64,000 nt of DNA from Zhengitettix transpicula (GCA_037074705.1 CM073592.1:21610629-21674628); one strand, 5' to 3'; counted from the first letter of the stretch, positions 1 to 13,238 are shown. The notes: generated by a model from the letters alone, not told the origin. Made by a program: numbers and translations.

Positions 1-2572
1 TCTGGCCCCCTCTTCATATCTTCCTGTTCGGCCCTTGTCCTTCCGGGGACCCAAAGAAGGGTCCGTCGGCCTCTCGCTGTTAAAAAATTGCCCTGTCAGA
101 GTATTTTACTGCCCCTGGGGTCTGTCTCCCCCTTTTGTCGCTCACAAATATTGTCATAACAGATGTGTCACAATACTCTACTTTACGAGTTTGCATTCGG
201 ACCGTGGCGGGTACCACCTGGTCAAGAAATGGGATATGGGAGATATATACACATACTCTTCTCAAGCCGTAAAAACGTATATGTGTAATAATGTCCACTG
301 CAACTGGTTCGCGTTTCAGTTCTCCTTTCATGGAATTGAAGAGGAAACGCAACGGGACGCAATTTAGAACTAAAGCCAAAACTAGTCTGTGGAAGATTTA
401 TTGAGTTTGAGTTGAAGACCATTCAGCAACCAGAGCTCAGAGAAAAACGTAATGGTAAAAAAAAGAGTTCACTGTGCGACCGATGCAGAATCTTGTCCTA
501 TTTTAACAGCTCAAATTACGTTACAGGGCACGGAAACGAGTCAGCCCGAAATCAAGATGAAAAGAAACCATCCACCCGGTTTTAACGATCTCAGCATTAT
601 TGCTGCTTAAGAAAATTTATTCATAGCGCCCAAGTCACAATAAACTACTTTACGAGATTTCTGTTGCAATATCTTGGACACTAAACGGGATATAAGCGAA
701 GACATCGTGTCACCCTTTTTTTCAATATGGCCAATAGACTTTTAAATACCTAGATTAGCCCCTTGAGAGGCGGCAACACCGCATTCATAAATTTTTCCGT
801 TGTCCAGAAATTGATGAGTGTGCTACAAAATTGAAACTTGTTGTCAATTAAATTATCTGTGTTTTAACTTAATGAAACGGTGGTTCAGCTATAAAAAAAA
901 TAAGCGTATATGTTGAACATTCGAGAAGCAAATATTCAGTAACTTTATTAATATGCAGTTACGTAAATAGAGTAAATAAAACTTAGCAGTGTTAAATTAT
1001 TCCTCCAGGATAATTTTCTTAATTTAGCCTTTAATTTATTAATTAAGTAGTCCAAAGCCAATCACCGATATTAGCCTCTTATGTCGCCGTAAGTGGAAAA
1101 TTTTTAAAAAAAGATTTTTTGACTTCTAAAACTCTTACCGCAAAATTCGACAGTGTGCATAATTATATAAAAACGAGTGAAAAATTTTGAATAATTATTG
1201 TTTTCGATTCATGTCAATTATCTATAAATCAGCGGATTAGAGTATAAGAACATTACATATATTTCTTTAGAATTAATTCAAGATGGCCGTCAATGTCAGA
1301 AAAGCCGGTTACATGTAAAATACATGGAAAAGTCAAACTTAAGATATCTTTTGATCGAGAAAAAAAAACCATATTCGGAAATGTCATTAAATTAATTAAT
1401 TACCAGTATTGTCATTTCCAATCTGGTATGTATATAAAGTAGCGTAATATCATTACAATTACCACGCTAAATTAATATGTGAATAATAAGTCAATAATAA
1501 TAATAATAATTGAACATTTCTCAATGTTTTATTTTCCATTTAAAGTATTTAAAATTTATGGAACAGGATTTTTCCCTTCCCGATTAAGAACTAAGCATTT
1601 TTCTCTCATGTATTTTCCATTTACTTACTGCTGTGTAACTGTTGTACTTTGTAAATGGGAAGTAAAATAGAAAAAAAATTATTTTAATGTTTTAAAATTA
1701 GTGTATTAATTATTTTGTATTATAGCCTACCTATTTTTCACGTGTTTGTGTTCTCTCTGTTTTTTTATCATTGAGGTTTCTGTACTTGTGTACTAGAATG
1801 TTGTTTTCTATTCACCTAATGATGCTTTGATATGTCCTATTTTCGTTAATAGATGACTGTCGGAATCAATAAACCAATTAAATCTAAATTAGTTCTTTAA
1901 TTTTTGCGGTTAAAGTTGTAGAACGTTTTGGTGACATTCCGAATGAATCGCTATAAAAGTTAATTGTATCAGTATTTTTTTTAAAAAAACTGAATTTTCG
2001 CAAACTCTTGGCCGTTTCATCAGTCTGCTCATTGATCTTTTCATATAACGTCAGTACACTTTCTTCTGCCATATATTTTTATCCCCCATTCCATATCGTG
2101 TTTATATATCCGCAATCCCGTATTCCATAGAACGTTGGATAACCGTTTTTTTTAATATCTTTACGAGATTTAATTCCCTTATGTGCCTTACAGGGAAAGA
2201 CAGAAAAAGCATAGAGCGAGAGAGAAGGAAAAGCCTATCTTCCCTTTCTACCGTCTTCCACATAAATAATAAAGAAACCCATCACAACCTCAAACTTTCT
2301 CGTCTCATCGTGTTCCGGATCAAGTTTTCGTAAACTTGTCTGTTTCCTTATCTATCTTCCAGGAAGAACTTTATTATATTTTCTAGTTGGTGATCTCGAT
2401 GCTAATATTAAGTAAAGGATCTCGGAAATCTTCGTCTACTGGCGGCAAATAATTTTTTTTCCAAATAAAAATAATTATTTATCAATTCTATTCTTCGATT
2501 GAAAAATTAGATAAATAAATCATAACGTGATTTCAAGTGATTTAATATATGGAATGATTTATTCATGAGTAA
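1..2572. other. AT-rich non-coding stretch, no gene recognised
   Basis: The first ~480 bases are less AT-rich and carry two overlapping open frames on opposite strands (35-367 plus, 110 codons; 80-379 minus, 99 codons). Neither has a recognisable domain, and two long frames overlapping on both strands is what unusual base composition gives by chance. The rest is strongly AT-rich with homopolymer A and T runs and a short AAT run near 1497-1510. I see no RNA gene and no repeat boundary. Confidence 0.6.
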
Positions 2573-3206
2573 CTAGCTGGGTGCCCGGCGTTGCCCGGGT
2601 TGTCATAATTAAAGTCAGCGACATGCATAATCCCGGATTGGACTCCAATATAAATTGTTTTTAGTTATTTTCATGTAAAGGCCGTCCTCCCCTACCCTTA
2701 ATGGTGCAATCGTCCTATGTCGAAAGAGGTAGAAATTATACACAACAATATCTCATTGACCCAGAAAATTATTGGCTGTTTTAAAATGTTCGAAAATTTC
2801 CACCCCAGCCCATGGGGGTTAAACGGCAAGATGGAGGTCATAATTGAACTCAGCGACGTCCATAAACCCCGAATTCGCCTCCAATATTGTTATTTTTTGT
2901 AACGCTCTTCCATCCCCACCCCTAAGGGTGCTCCCGGCCAAGACAGAAAGGGGTTGAAATTATACGCAAACAGTGTCGCTATAAACACACTATAAATCTC
3001 ATTGATCGCATAAATTATTTATTCGACGTAAATATCGGCCGTTTTAGCATGTTTGAAAATTTTGACCGCCGTACAAGGGGATTGCTAGTCGTGTCTCACC
3101 CACACAGTGCTTGTTTCCGGTTCTAAAGGTCAAATTTGTTCCACGGGTGTAGATTTGAATGTGGAACATACATGCACACAAAAACGTACATTCTAGTTTT
3201 TATTAG
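2573..3206 (-). mobile_element. Helitron-like non-autonomous element, copy H1
   Basis: On the minus strand the element ends with a GC-rich hairpin (CCCGGGCAACGCCGGG), then CACCCAGCTAG, with CTAG at 2576-2573 followed by T. That is the Helitron 3' signature: a hairpin shortly before CTRR, inserted in front of T. The inside holds two diverged copies of one ~235-base unit; the motif CATAATT(A/G)AA.TCAGCGAC starts at 2604 and again at 2839. Its minus-strand 5' end is not sharp and lies around 3185-3206. Internal sequence, such as the TTGTTTCCGGTTC and CCACGGGTGTAGATTTG blocks, recurs in copies at 24148, 30480 and 31885. No Rep/helicase is encoded, so it is non-autonomous. The 3' end is firm; the 5' end is approximate. 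Confidence 0.75.
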
Positions 3207-4129
3207 GTAATAATATAATTCAAGTCTATAATTATACAGACTATTGATCGCTTATTCATACCGATGTAACACTTGTCCTCCAAACATGTCTATTTCTTAC
3301 GGAAATCTGCTCCCACTGAGGTATCATGTAATTAGAATTAATAACTATTTTAGATATTTTTAACGAACTGCGAAAGAAATTATTTTATTTTCGTCTGAGG
3401 TAAAATTTGAAGATATAAATTTATAATTAAAACAAACTTTAATGAATATTCACAATAATTATTATACGATTATAATTAATTGCTAATAATGATAAATATC
3501 TCATTTTAAAACTTTTTGTCTAATCATTAGCTAATTATATATAATAATTACCGAAATTCAGTTACAGATCCTTTGTGAATGAAATACGGTCATTTGGTAT
3601 TTTGAGAACGTTTTTTACAAGGCTGTGAAATTTGTATGACTTGCGAGAGTTGCTAACGTGTACACCTGAACTACACATTAATAAATTACTATTTCTGACC
3701 GCAAATGTCGATAACGATCTTTGAACTAAGTGGGGAAATGTCAGTATGTTTAATGTTATATGATCCCTTTACATAACGCCCTTTAACTGGCTTTTCACGT
3801 AACTGTAATTACCTACGTTTCAAAGAATGAATTCGTCGCCTATATGATGATGACACAGAATGAAAGTGTGCAATTTACATGATTCTTTAAAATGTCAGAC
3901 AAATTTTATATAATTCGTAGAGCCGACAGATTTTAGCGGTATATTCGTTTCAACATAATTACAGAGGGAACGATTTATCGTTACTCTTATTTCCTACATT
4001 GCATAAATTGCGATAAAGCAATGTTAACTTCACCGCAAGCGTCTTTGTTCTTAAAAAAAAAGTAAATCTTATAATGTGTTCAGTACATACGTTTAAAAAC
4101 AATACGCGGTGTTGATGACATAATTTTTA
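3207..4129. other. AT-rich non-coding stretch
   Basis: Very AT-rich DNA with many ATTAATT and TATAAT words and no open frame above 60 codons. I found no repeat shared with the rest of the window. Confidence 0.5.
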
Positions 4130-4290
4130 CTTTAAAATTAAGTAATAATTGTTAGTCCTGGAAGTTGTTGTAAGAAGCCGAAAAAAAATTCTGTTAAATG
4201 GTTTATATAAATTCACACCATACTTTGTTAATTACATACAACTGAAGATGTCCCTGAGCGTTGTAAGGAAACGTTTTAGAGTTAAATATC
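4130..4290 (+). repeat. Dispersed repeat with hammerhead-like motif (pair with 15110-15240)
   Basis: The block from TCTGTTAAATGGTTTA through ACTTTGTTAATTACATACAAC is closely matched at 15165-15215, and the match runs on into ACTGAAGATGTCCCTGAGC here versus ACTGAATATGCCCCTCAAC there. At 4242-4280 the order CTGAAGA, about 19 bases, GAAACGTTTTA resembles a decayed hammerhead core of the Penelope-associated kind. The stem between the boxes is poor, so this is a fossil copy at best. Confidence 0.5.
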
Positions 4291-7200
4291 AATTTTAATA
4301 AATTCTGACTTTACGCCGTGATGCACTAATTATTTTATATTTAAAATCGGGTCAGATTAAATTTCTATTTTCATTTATAATTGTGTAAATTGCCCAATTG
4401 TGCTTAATGAACTGATCTTGGTTTGAACACTGAGAAATAAAGCAGACTTCGTTATCAATTAATTGTGATAAAATAAATTACACCATGGAAGCACATTCGT
4501 TTCTTTTTCAAAATTATTAATGAGGTCCAAACAGACAATTAAAATTTAATTAATTATATTTTAACAACATGTTTCAGTCCTAATCGGGAACTCTCATTTA
4601 CAATAAAGATATTAAAATATATATGACTGAAATATGACGTTTAGTTAAATTATATAAATGAAAATTTTTAAATGTCTGTTTTGGACTCATTAATAATTCA
4701 AAATATACAGATATATTCCGTGTAGATGGCTTTAATTTTTCATTTGTTCAAGCACCAGTGCCAGAGAATAGTTTTTGTTATTTTGGATTCTGCAGAACTT
4801 TCTGCTCGACAGATCTGGCTAGCTGGAATTCCTGTTAGCGGCATTTCTGCGAATTCCCTTATCTGAAACAGATTCAGTCAGTAGTTCGTTCTCACTTGGC
4901 AACGCAACGAGAGACTCGCTGTTATTTTGCGTTCCTGGAACTGTCACCCACCCTCATTCCTGGCTTGCTTCCACCTAAACTTCCACTTGCTAATTCGGTT
5001 CCCGCATTATCAGCTCTTCGCCCCTCTAACAAAACCGACATGTCACCGTGTCACACCCCGAATTGTTTACTACTTAGAAATGCAGTTCTGAGAGCTTCAT
5101 CGATCTGATGAAGCAGAAGAGAACGCGATAAACACACTCAGGAGTATGCGAGACCATAACTTAAAACCGACATTTCCTTTCAAATATTTGTACACCCTGT
5201 AAAAAAAAATCCTCACTTTGCATACGAACCAGAAATTAAACTTTTCGCACACAGCGTCCACCTTCAAAACGAAAAGGACAATTTTCCACTAAGTTACCAG
5301 ACGAATAATTTCGTTTGAAGTGACCGACAGGGGGGGGGGGGAGAGAAAAAAGTAACAAACGTGGGTGAATTTATTCGGGGCACTAATTAGAAACAACAAA
5401 ATATTCAACGAATTTCACGCTGTCAATCAGGACTTGCAACCAACATGGAAACAGAATTCCAATCGTCCACAGCGTGCAGACTTTCGCTTAATTACTTCGC
5501 TGAAAAGGTGACAAGGGCGACGATATACGGAAAAATTTCCACCGACCATATTAACTCAGTTACGCACAGATTAATTCAATAATATTTGGAACGCGTTTGA
5601 AAATTACTTCCTTTGTTATTTGCGGCCTGTTTTTTTGTTCCTGTTAAGGACGCGTTTTTAAGCTAATTTAAATTCCTAAAAATCGTCATATAAAAGATAT
5701 AATTTCCGGGAAGGTATCTTTTATGCTGTAATACGTTTGCATATTAAAGGGCTGGAAAAATGAGATGTTACTATATTATTATTCGTGGCCATATAAGTCA
5801 GAAAAATATATAAATTACAACGTTACGTTGTTGTAAAATAAGGACCTCTTCAGGAGAACTTAAAAATTAAATCGTAAATTATCCACATTTTGTGTGACGG
5901 TGTAGAACAATCCAAATAGTCAAAGTTAGTTATTTCTCCAACATTCGTAATATCAAAATAACTGGAACCTAATAATATTTCATTTTAAGAATGATAATTT
6001 TTGCTGAATAAAATTATTATGAGGAAGATTCAAATATAATGTTTGTTTCAAAATTAGAAAAAATTAGAAAAACAGGTCGCAATATCTGAAAAAAAAGTTG
6101 TATAGAGATTTTAATAAATGTGCTAAAGACGTTACGATTATGTTCAATGTACATTCTTTAAAATCATCTCCACAACTTCTTTTTAGATTAGTTGTATCAT
6201 TAATTTTTATTATTATTTTCACTTTTATTCGTATTAAAATTGATATTACTGTCCTCGATGTTGTAATGACGTCATTCTTTCTTATTTGTAATTAAGAATT
6301 TATTTCACGTTATAATTATGATGTTATACGTATCTGTGACGTTGACGATGATTATAGCTATTTTAATTAAATATAATAGTAATAATAATAAAGCAGTGAT
6401 CATTACAAAGAAAATATATATTAGGGAACTAATTAAATTTCTATATATATAATAAAAACGAAGTAAAATAAAGGGGTGGAAGCAAAAATATTATAGAATT
6501 TCAGAGTTTATATTTTCTACGTAATTAAAAATATTCTTTTGTAATATTGAATTAGGATCGAGGAGTTTTATAATGTAACTTTATGAGCCTCAGGTTTGCT
6601 CATAAACAAACTTGGAACAAATAAAAAGATTCAAATCATTTTTATATATTCGTTTTTTGGTATGTACTTCAAAGAATATATTATCTTTTATTCTGGAACA
6701 GGAAATGAGTTATATCTCTCGCTGCAGGAAACCTCTGGAAACCTGTTTGTAGTCGTTGAGATTTTTAAACGCGAACTGGGTAGGAAGGTTGATTATCTGG
6801 ATCATCTTTTATCGGGAATAACCCTAATGGACGAAATTCATTTCCTGTGAGACCTCTGATCGGGCCAATCCTTCTCTCAATTCGGCAATTTTTACGTGGT
6901 TTTCATTTTTTTTATAATCCTTCTCTCACGTCATTCTTCTCCGCGTTTTTTCATAATGATTACCTCGTCCAAACCTTTGTATATTTCCCCGCCTCCACTT
7001 TTGCCGAGTTATTCTTTTCAGTCCAACGTAATCTGATAGATGTTATCTTTACTCACAGTGGAGTAAATAGAGAGGAAGAGAGAGTAGTAGGTGAGTCAGC
7101 GGAAGCCTTATGAGGGGAAAAATTATCGACCACGGACGATGCTTGGAAAAAAAAAAATTCTTTATAAAATTCGTCCAGTGCAGAGTTCAGGGTTGGCTTC

Positions 7201-9509
7201 ACTCACGTGCGACGTTACCTGAGCGTTGGTTCCGAGAATTATTTGGTTATGCAGGAGGCATGCCCCAGGCTGTGTCAGCTTCAGGGAGAGGGAGAGAGAG
7301 AGAGAGGAGAATTGGCTCAGCGATTTTCTGGGAGCCGTACATCATGCGCAATCTGCCAGAAAGTCCCGGTCCCGCGGGACCATCTAGGGAAGCAAGCGAC
7401 ACACGTTTCCAACAAAGAGCCCTAGGATTCCTCCAAGGAAACCAGCCACGTGAAAACTACCACGGCGAAACCGAAGACAAAGCAACCGACAAAGACCCAC
7501 GAAAGAGAAATTAAATTAATTACCTCAACAGTTCACAGCTAAATAAAAAGTAGAAGCTCACACGCAATTTAAAACATAAATGAAATACTTCAGAAACTTG
7601 TAAAAACTGTACGGGGGCACTTAATAATTGAAAAACAGTTAGATCGGAAAGAAACGTTAGATTAATAATATAACGTATCGAAACCAAATAAAAATTAACG
7701 TTTAAAGTGCTGTCAAATAAAAAAATAAATTTTATATGATGTTTTATTCATATTCATATCCGGATGGAACTAAAATCTCATAATATTTAATTTATTTTAA
7801 AACTCTTTGATCAGTAAATATCATAAAAAATTGTTATTAATCGTAACAGCATGGATCAGATTAAATTTAAAGTAAAAAAAACCTAATAGACTCTTTATTA
7901 ATCTTTATAAAATATTTTATACACGCATGTTTGAAGCTTAATCCATATTTAAATACGGTTGTTTATTAATTAAGATGTTTAAAACAAATAATGGTGTTCC
8001 AGTAAGAAGAGTTTGATTACAAAACAAAAGAAAGCTACATGTAAAATATTTTAGTTACTATTTATTCCCAGTGATATATATTATTTTAGAAAACACTTAT
8101 TTCATTATTATTGACGCAACAAATACTAATTTCTGCACTATGTCATCTTTTTACTAAGTAATAAAAATAATCGTGATAACGCACTTAACAAATCAAATAT
8201 TTACTGTTGCGCTTTTTTATATATTATATTTATGTACTAAAAGAAAATTTCTCTTTTATTCACATACAAGTATTTGTTGTTACAGTATATTTTACTTTGC
8301 TAATTGGACGGATTAAAACAATATTTGCCGGGAGAATTGTTTTCCTTCCCGAATTTCAAACTCTTCCGGAGGAAGCGATTCAAATATCACGATTTTCTGA
8401 AATGTTATTCATTTTAAAGTCTGTTCTTTCTCTCACGTTTTAGGCCTAATATTTTGAAGAGGAGACTCCGCGTAAACAATAGAATTTTTTTATATAAAAT
8501 GAAATTCAAAATTTAGCGTAGAGTTTTCGTTGGTGGATCAGAAAACTTACGATAATAATTATTAAGAAAAAAAATTTGAATGTTAAATGAAGAAGTTTAT
8601 CAATTAATGAGTAATAGAATAACGGATAATTTCCACGTATTTTAATATTTATATCCTATTATTTCCTAATATTCAGTTTCAAAGATCCGATGTTGCCGCA
8701 AGCATCTTTAGTAATTAAATATCATGTTTCGTTACGCTAAAATAATATGAATATAATAGATTAAATATTAGTAATACAAGTAAATTACACTCTTTTTCTT
8801 CTGTTTCATGAGGGGGAAAAAAATGTTGAGTTACCTTCTTATGAAATCGCGTTTTATGAAGGTTACTTTTACTTTAAAAGCCAAATTAATTAATTGCTCT
8901 TGAGTGAAGGGGCTCTGAATCACTCCAGAAGGAAGTTATAACTCAAACAGTTGCTTGCGAAAGAGGTGCTTGAGGTAAGTAAGGACGGAGGAAACTTTCA
9001 AAAGGAATTCAATACACGGTTTTATAAGTGAAAATGTCGACAATCAGGGCTTACCGTTGGTTTGAATGGAACTGTAGACAAATTCAGTGCGAATCGAGCA
9101 AGGGGACGAAATAGGAGACTTGGAACGGGTAACGAAAAATTAAAATTAATAAGACAAGTAAAAAAAAATCTCTCCAGCATGGGCGTGTATTTTTAAACAG
9201 TTGTACGTGGCAAATACAAGCAGATGAGACTTCATCATACACGGTAGAATAAACTTAATGAACCCTTCTCACGAAATTATTTTTTTAAATATTTAAAAAA
9301 TAATGATTCTCAATCTTAAAAGCTTAAAATAATTACAGAAATAATGTATAATTAGTTCGCGACTCAAACTTTAATAAAGATAAAAACAATTTTACGATCC
9401 CGTCGTTAATTAAATGGCATGTAAACGTTGATTACAATTCAAAGAGTTTCAGATAAAACCAAAATGTTACGTTAATTTTTAATTTATTATTAAAAACTTA
9501 AAAATATTC
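4291..9509. other. Long non-coding stretch with simple repeats only
   Basis: No recognisable gene. A GC-richer patch lies at about 4800-5150 (an unrecognised 70-codon frame at 4896-5108). A run of G occupies 5330-5340, and a lone TACACCCTGTA-like string sits at about 5190-5202, resembling the end of the MITE at 49397-49814. At 6596-7514 several short frames follow each other on the plus strand (6596-6850, 6847-7113, 7110-7514). The last spans a GA-rich microsatellite near 7288-7308 and has low-complexity composition. None shows a domain. 7515-9509 is AT-rich and featureless. Confidence 0.5.
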
Positions 9510-9598
9510 CCTTCATTATCTAGATTGGATGAAATGGCAGTGTTGATAATAATGAAGACATATGATATATTTTAATACGCTCTCAATTTTAACTATAT
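9510..9598 (+). repeat. Duplicated flank A, left part (paralogue of 12151-12217)
   Basis: TATTCCCTTCATTATCTAG and the following GATGAAATGGCAGTGTTGA match TATTCCCTCCGTTACCTAG and GATGAAATGACATTGTTGA at 12152-12196, continuing through AATAATGAAG.CATATGAT. The part up to CTCAATTTTAACTATA (9583-9597) is matched at 13253-13268. This older repeat is split by the LTR at 9599-10824 and resumes at 10825. Confidence 0.6.
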
Positions 9599-10824
9599 TG
9601 TAATGCCTCGTAATTGAGGCATTGTTTCTGATTAATGGTCTGGACTGTCGGAGGAAGCTTTTAATGTGTTTATTTAGGACTGGTCTTGAGAATTCAGAAC
9701 AGGCATTGTTTCTGATTAAAGGTTTGGACTGTTGAAAGGACAATTTTTGTAACGTGTTTATTTAGGTCCTGAGGGTGCAATTTGGGCGGTCTGGAGAATT
9801 TGGAACCGTGCACGTGCGTGTGGGGGTGAGAAGAGAAGTCCAAAGTAATTATGGGTCCTGTCTCGATTGTCGGCTTTTGGATAAGACAGAGTAGATAGCC
9901 ATTTGCTAACTAAGGAACTGCAGCTGCATAATATAAATCTCGGGATAATAGAAGAAACTGTCAACGGGCATTTGCGACGAAGTTTTGGAACAATGGACAA
10001 AGAAAAAGACTGGGAGTATTTAAGCGGAAGATAAGCTTTTGAGAGAAGTTAGTTAGAGTTAGTGAGTCGTATGGCGAGCACCGAGACTGGAGGATTTGTT
10101 AGTTAGTTATTCTGTGACCACCGAAGAATGACTAAGGCAGACATCGTTTAAGGGAGGAGAATGTTTTATAAGTTGCAGTCTGCGAGATAAATAGCAAAAT
10201 ATTCATCGATAAACATTTTGTATGCTGAAGTCTAATCTAGTCTAATCACAAAATTAGACCACTGTCTTCGATTGTAGGAGACCAGGACACTGCATCCAGC
10301 GTCGAGTAGTCTTCAAAACGATCAAGTGAGATGTCCTTCACGAACGGAGAACCAGCTTTCGTCAAACCAACCGTGTGTGTTAGAATCAGTGTTTAAAACG
10401 GCCAGTATATAAGGTGTGTGTGTGTGTACGAACGAGCCAAATTTTCCTGAGTAATCGTAAGTTAAAATTCATGGTATTAATATGTGTAAACCGAATTAAA
10501 AGATACAGTCAGATATCGTTCTTTTCTTTTGTGTTAATAAAATAAACTTTTTAAATTTAAAATCCATCTTGTAGAATAAGTTGGTAAATAATTAATTTCG
10601 TCTATGTCTAGACGAATAAATATTTCTTTTTAATTTAAAGCTAAATTTTATGTTCTTTGATCATTTATTTAAATGGTCTGCCGTTATCAAACCCAGTAAA
10701 GACCTTTGAGAGAATGAGATCCTTTTTATAATTTTAAATTGTATAATTGCTAATTTTTGATAAATAAATTATTTGTTGTTTATAATTTTAATCTTTTTAT
10801 TTAGACACCTGATTACTTATTACA
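9599..10824 (+). mobile_element. Solo LTR, copy L1 (1226 bp)
   Basis: It begins TGTAAT and ends ATTACA, the TG...CA inverted ends of a retroviral-type LTR, and is flanked by ATAT at 9595-9598 and 10825-10828, a plausible 4-bp target duplication. The empty site can be read from the duplicated sequence near 13260: AACTATAGATACCCCATTG there versus AACTATATTCACCCCATTG here once the element and one ATAT are removed. Blocks shared with the two other copies include AAAAGATACAGTCAGATATC near 10498-10517 and TATCAAACCCAGTAAAGACC near 10687-10706. An 84-base tandem duplication starts at 9618 and 9702 (GGCATTGTTTCTGATTA). No internal coding region is attached, hence solo LTR. The superfamily is not determined; a 4-bp duplication would suit Gypsy-like elements. 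Confidence 0.65.
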
Positions 10825-10870
10825 ATATTCACCCCATTGACATTATTTATTAAAAAATAATTTATTGAAA
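10825..10870 (+). repeat. Duplicated flank A, right part (paralogue of 13262-13330)
   Basis: After the LTR the sequence ATTCACCCCATTGACA resumes and matches GATACCCCATTGACA at about 13268-13282. Beyond that the match fades into AT-rich sequence, so the true end of the repeat is unclear. Confidence 0.5.
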
Positions 10871-12150
10871 AAAACACATGGTTATACAGATAATTTAATT
10901 ATTTGTCATCGTTAGTCAAACAATTAATAAGTTGTTCTCTGTAATAATGGTTAAAACGTGTTTATGAAAATGGCATTAATGAAATTAAGTTTAATTAGAT
11001 CTCATCATAACATTGCAAATTTATAATCAATGTTTACTTGTCATTAGACGAACAACTTTTGCATGGAAGGGATCGTAAAGTTGTTTCGATCTGTGATTTA
11101 ACCTATAAAATGTTTGCGTTGCTGACTAATTATAAATTATTTCTGTAATTGTATCTTAATAAATTTTTATTTTCCGCTTGAGAATTGTGTATTGGACGAC
11201 TGACGAGGTTTTTTTAATTAAGACTGCAGTATCCGCTTTTTGAAATCCTTAAAAAAAGAACTAGTAAATGTTACTATATATTATTTATTTTTTTATTTCT
11301 GCTCTTTGCGAACATAATTTTGAAATTACCAAGTCCTGAGGCTCTGCTTCACATTAATGTACCGACAAGTATATTTTTTACGTGAGTTTTTTTTTTAAAA
11401 TACTGAATGAGTTTTCCCGTGTTTTCAATAATTCTGATATTGTTTCTCCAAAATTCGTTCTTTCTCACTTTTCTCGCTGAAACCTCCAGCTGCGTGCAGA
11501 GTGGAAGGACTCGTCCATTTTGCGACATATAAATTGTCGTCCGTTTCGTGCTTTCTGCAAGGTCCATCTGTACAGCTAATGCTCCCGGCAAGCATTTTCG
11601 GGAGCTGAAGGGTAATTCCATCTGAAAGGCCTAATGCATCGACCTCAAAACAGAGCCATTACACCGACAGGGAACGAACGGCCAGGCGCAAAACACTCGC
11701 CAAAGTTTCGCACGGGGGCCACCAAACTACCACGTTAAACCTTCCTCGGCTTCGGCGCTGAGGTACAAGGTTCCTGCAAATTCTCTCACCACATTTCCTT
11801 TCCACTCAAACTGGCAACTCAGTTCGATTACATTTCCTTTCTGAGGTGACAACGACTTCACTCCGCGGGTCTGCGTCTGCTGAAACTCAACGTCACGAAA
11901 ATTACCTTAGGCTGCTTCTGGCAAACTAAGAGTGGAACATTCAATATTCTCATGACCTACGCTAAATACCTTCACACCATACGTAGTGTTACTAACTCAT
12001 CGCCTGCGGGGAGGGGGATCGCATTGTGCTACATCAACTCGAGATAAGATTACGTCGACGGATTTGGAACTTTATGGTACCGTTTTTCGTTGTAAAATCA
12101 AAGCAATTGTAAAAACAGTATCTTAATAAATGTGCAGGTGTTACCATATC
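10871..12150. other. Non-coding stretch with a GC-richer patch
   Basis: 10871-11340 is AT-rich with nothing recognisable. 11480-12060 is less AT-rich and contains a 90-codon minus-strand frame (11349-11621) without a known domain. I see no splice-bounded exon that I could defend. Confidence 0.45.
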
Positions 12151-12217
12151 GTGTATTCCCTCCGTTACCTAGAATTGATGAAATGACATTGTTGAGAATA
12201 ATGAAGTCATATGATTT
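12151..12217 (+). repeat. Duplicated flank B, left part
   Basis: This is the second copy of the sequence described at 9510-9598, about 2.6 kb away and in the same orientation, ending CATATGATTT immediately before the LTR at 12218. Confidence 0.6.
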
Positions 12218-13231
12218 TGTAATAATTAAATAAAAAGACGTCTTTTAAATGAAAAGATTATTAAGGGAAATCAATTAAACAAATTTATTAACAATTTTAA
12301 ATACACAATAATATTTGGGATCTCAGGGTCTTAAACTGGGTTTGATAAATGGCTGAATTTATACAATCAAAATTACATTTACCTTTTATGGAAGTTAATG
12401 CGTCTGAAACATAGACGAACTTTGTTGTGGAAGAAAATAACACTACAGATTGAATTTAAACAGTTCTAAATTTCATCAGGAATTAACGATCTCATTTTAT
12501 CGATAATTAAATAATTAAAAATTAAAGAACGATCTGACTTTTATCTTTTAAAAGTGGTTTACAATATGATTTTAAAGTTTTTCTACTTACGGCCGCCCAG
12601 GTCTCATTTTAGGTTTTTCGTGCACAAAATTTGGGGATATCACTGATTCTAGTACTCACAGACTCTAAATGTCAACAAATTCTAATTGGCGTAGTTTTGT
12701 TAGTTGGTCTAACACTAATTGGTAGATTCTCGATGCTTTGCTGCAACCTGGATTTGCAGATCTCGTGACTTTAGTTGGAAAATGTACTTCCTTGGTTTGT
12801 CTATGGCCAGCAGGTTGAATTTATGCTCGGCCACCGATTACAACATTAGTTTCACTCTCTCCTTCCCGACTGCAAAACCTTTTATAATATTAATTTTCTG
12901 GTCTTTACACCTCGCTGTTCTATGCCCGACTGCAAAACTTTTTATAACATGAAAAGTTTTGGTCTTTACACCTCGCTGTTCTATGCCCGACTGCACATTC
13001 CTGACTCTATTACTTTTGTACAAAAACTTTGCTGGTCCTTATGCCTCGCCGTTCATTGCCTGACTGCCCGTTCGTCTCGTAGATTTTGAGCGCGTAGAAC
13101 CTCAACAATGTTTTCTTTGCTTCGCCGAATTGTTGCGGCGTCCGCTCTATATCCTCTAATAATGAGTCCTCTACAATCCAACTTACCAATTAGAACAATG
13201 TCTTAATTACCAATTACTACAATATATTGTA
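12218..13231 (-). mobile_element. Solo LTR, copy L2, inverted relative to L1
   Basis: Read on the minus strand it contains the family blocks TATCAAACCCAGTTTAAGAC (12345-12326) and a GTCAGATCGTTCTTT block (about 12540-12526), in the same order as in L1 and L3. Its plus-strand left end is TGTAAT at 12218. The right end is ambiguous: ...TTACTACA at 13221 would mirror L1 and L3, but ATGATTT occurs both at 12211-12217 and at 13232-13238, which would place the end at 13231 with a 7-bp duplication. A tandem array with ACTGC...CTATGCCCG units of about 60-73 bases lies inside at 12869-13067. No internal coding sequence is present. Confidence 0.6.
12869..13067. repeat. Tandem repeat of about 60 bp inside LTR copy L2
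   Basis: ACTGCAAAAC starts at 12869 and 12929, ACTGCACATT at 12990 and ACTGCCCG at 13063. The units share TCTTTACACCTCGCTGTTC and TATGCCCG. Spacings are 60, 61 and 73 bases. This is a three-unit diverged array that is absent from copies L1 and L3. Confidence 0.8.
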
Positions 13232-13238
13232 ATGATTT

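Noticed and set aside
5330..5340. G run, with similar runs at 45504 and 53101, as a structured feature
   Set aside because: Single homopolymer runs are common and may include assembly or sequencing length error; no four-run G-quadruplex pattern.
7110..7514. 134-codon frame as a protein-coding gene
   Set aside because: It spans a GA-rich low-complexity run, overlaps two shadow frames and has no recognisable domain.
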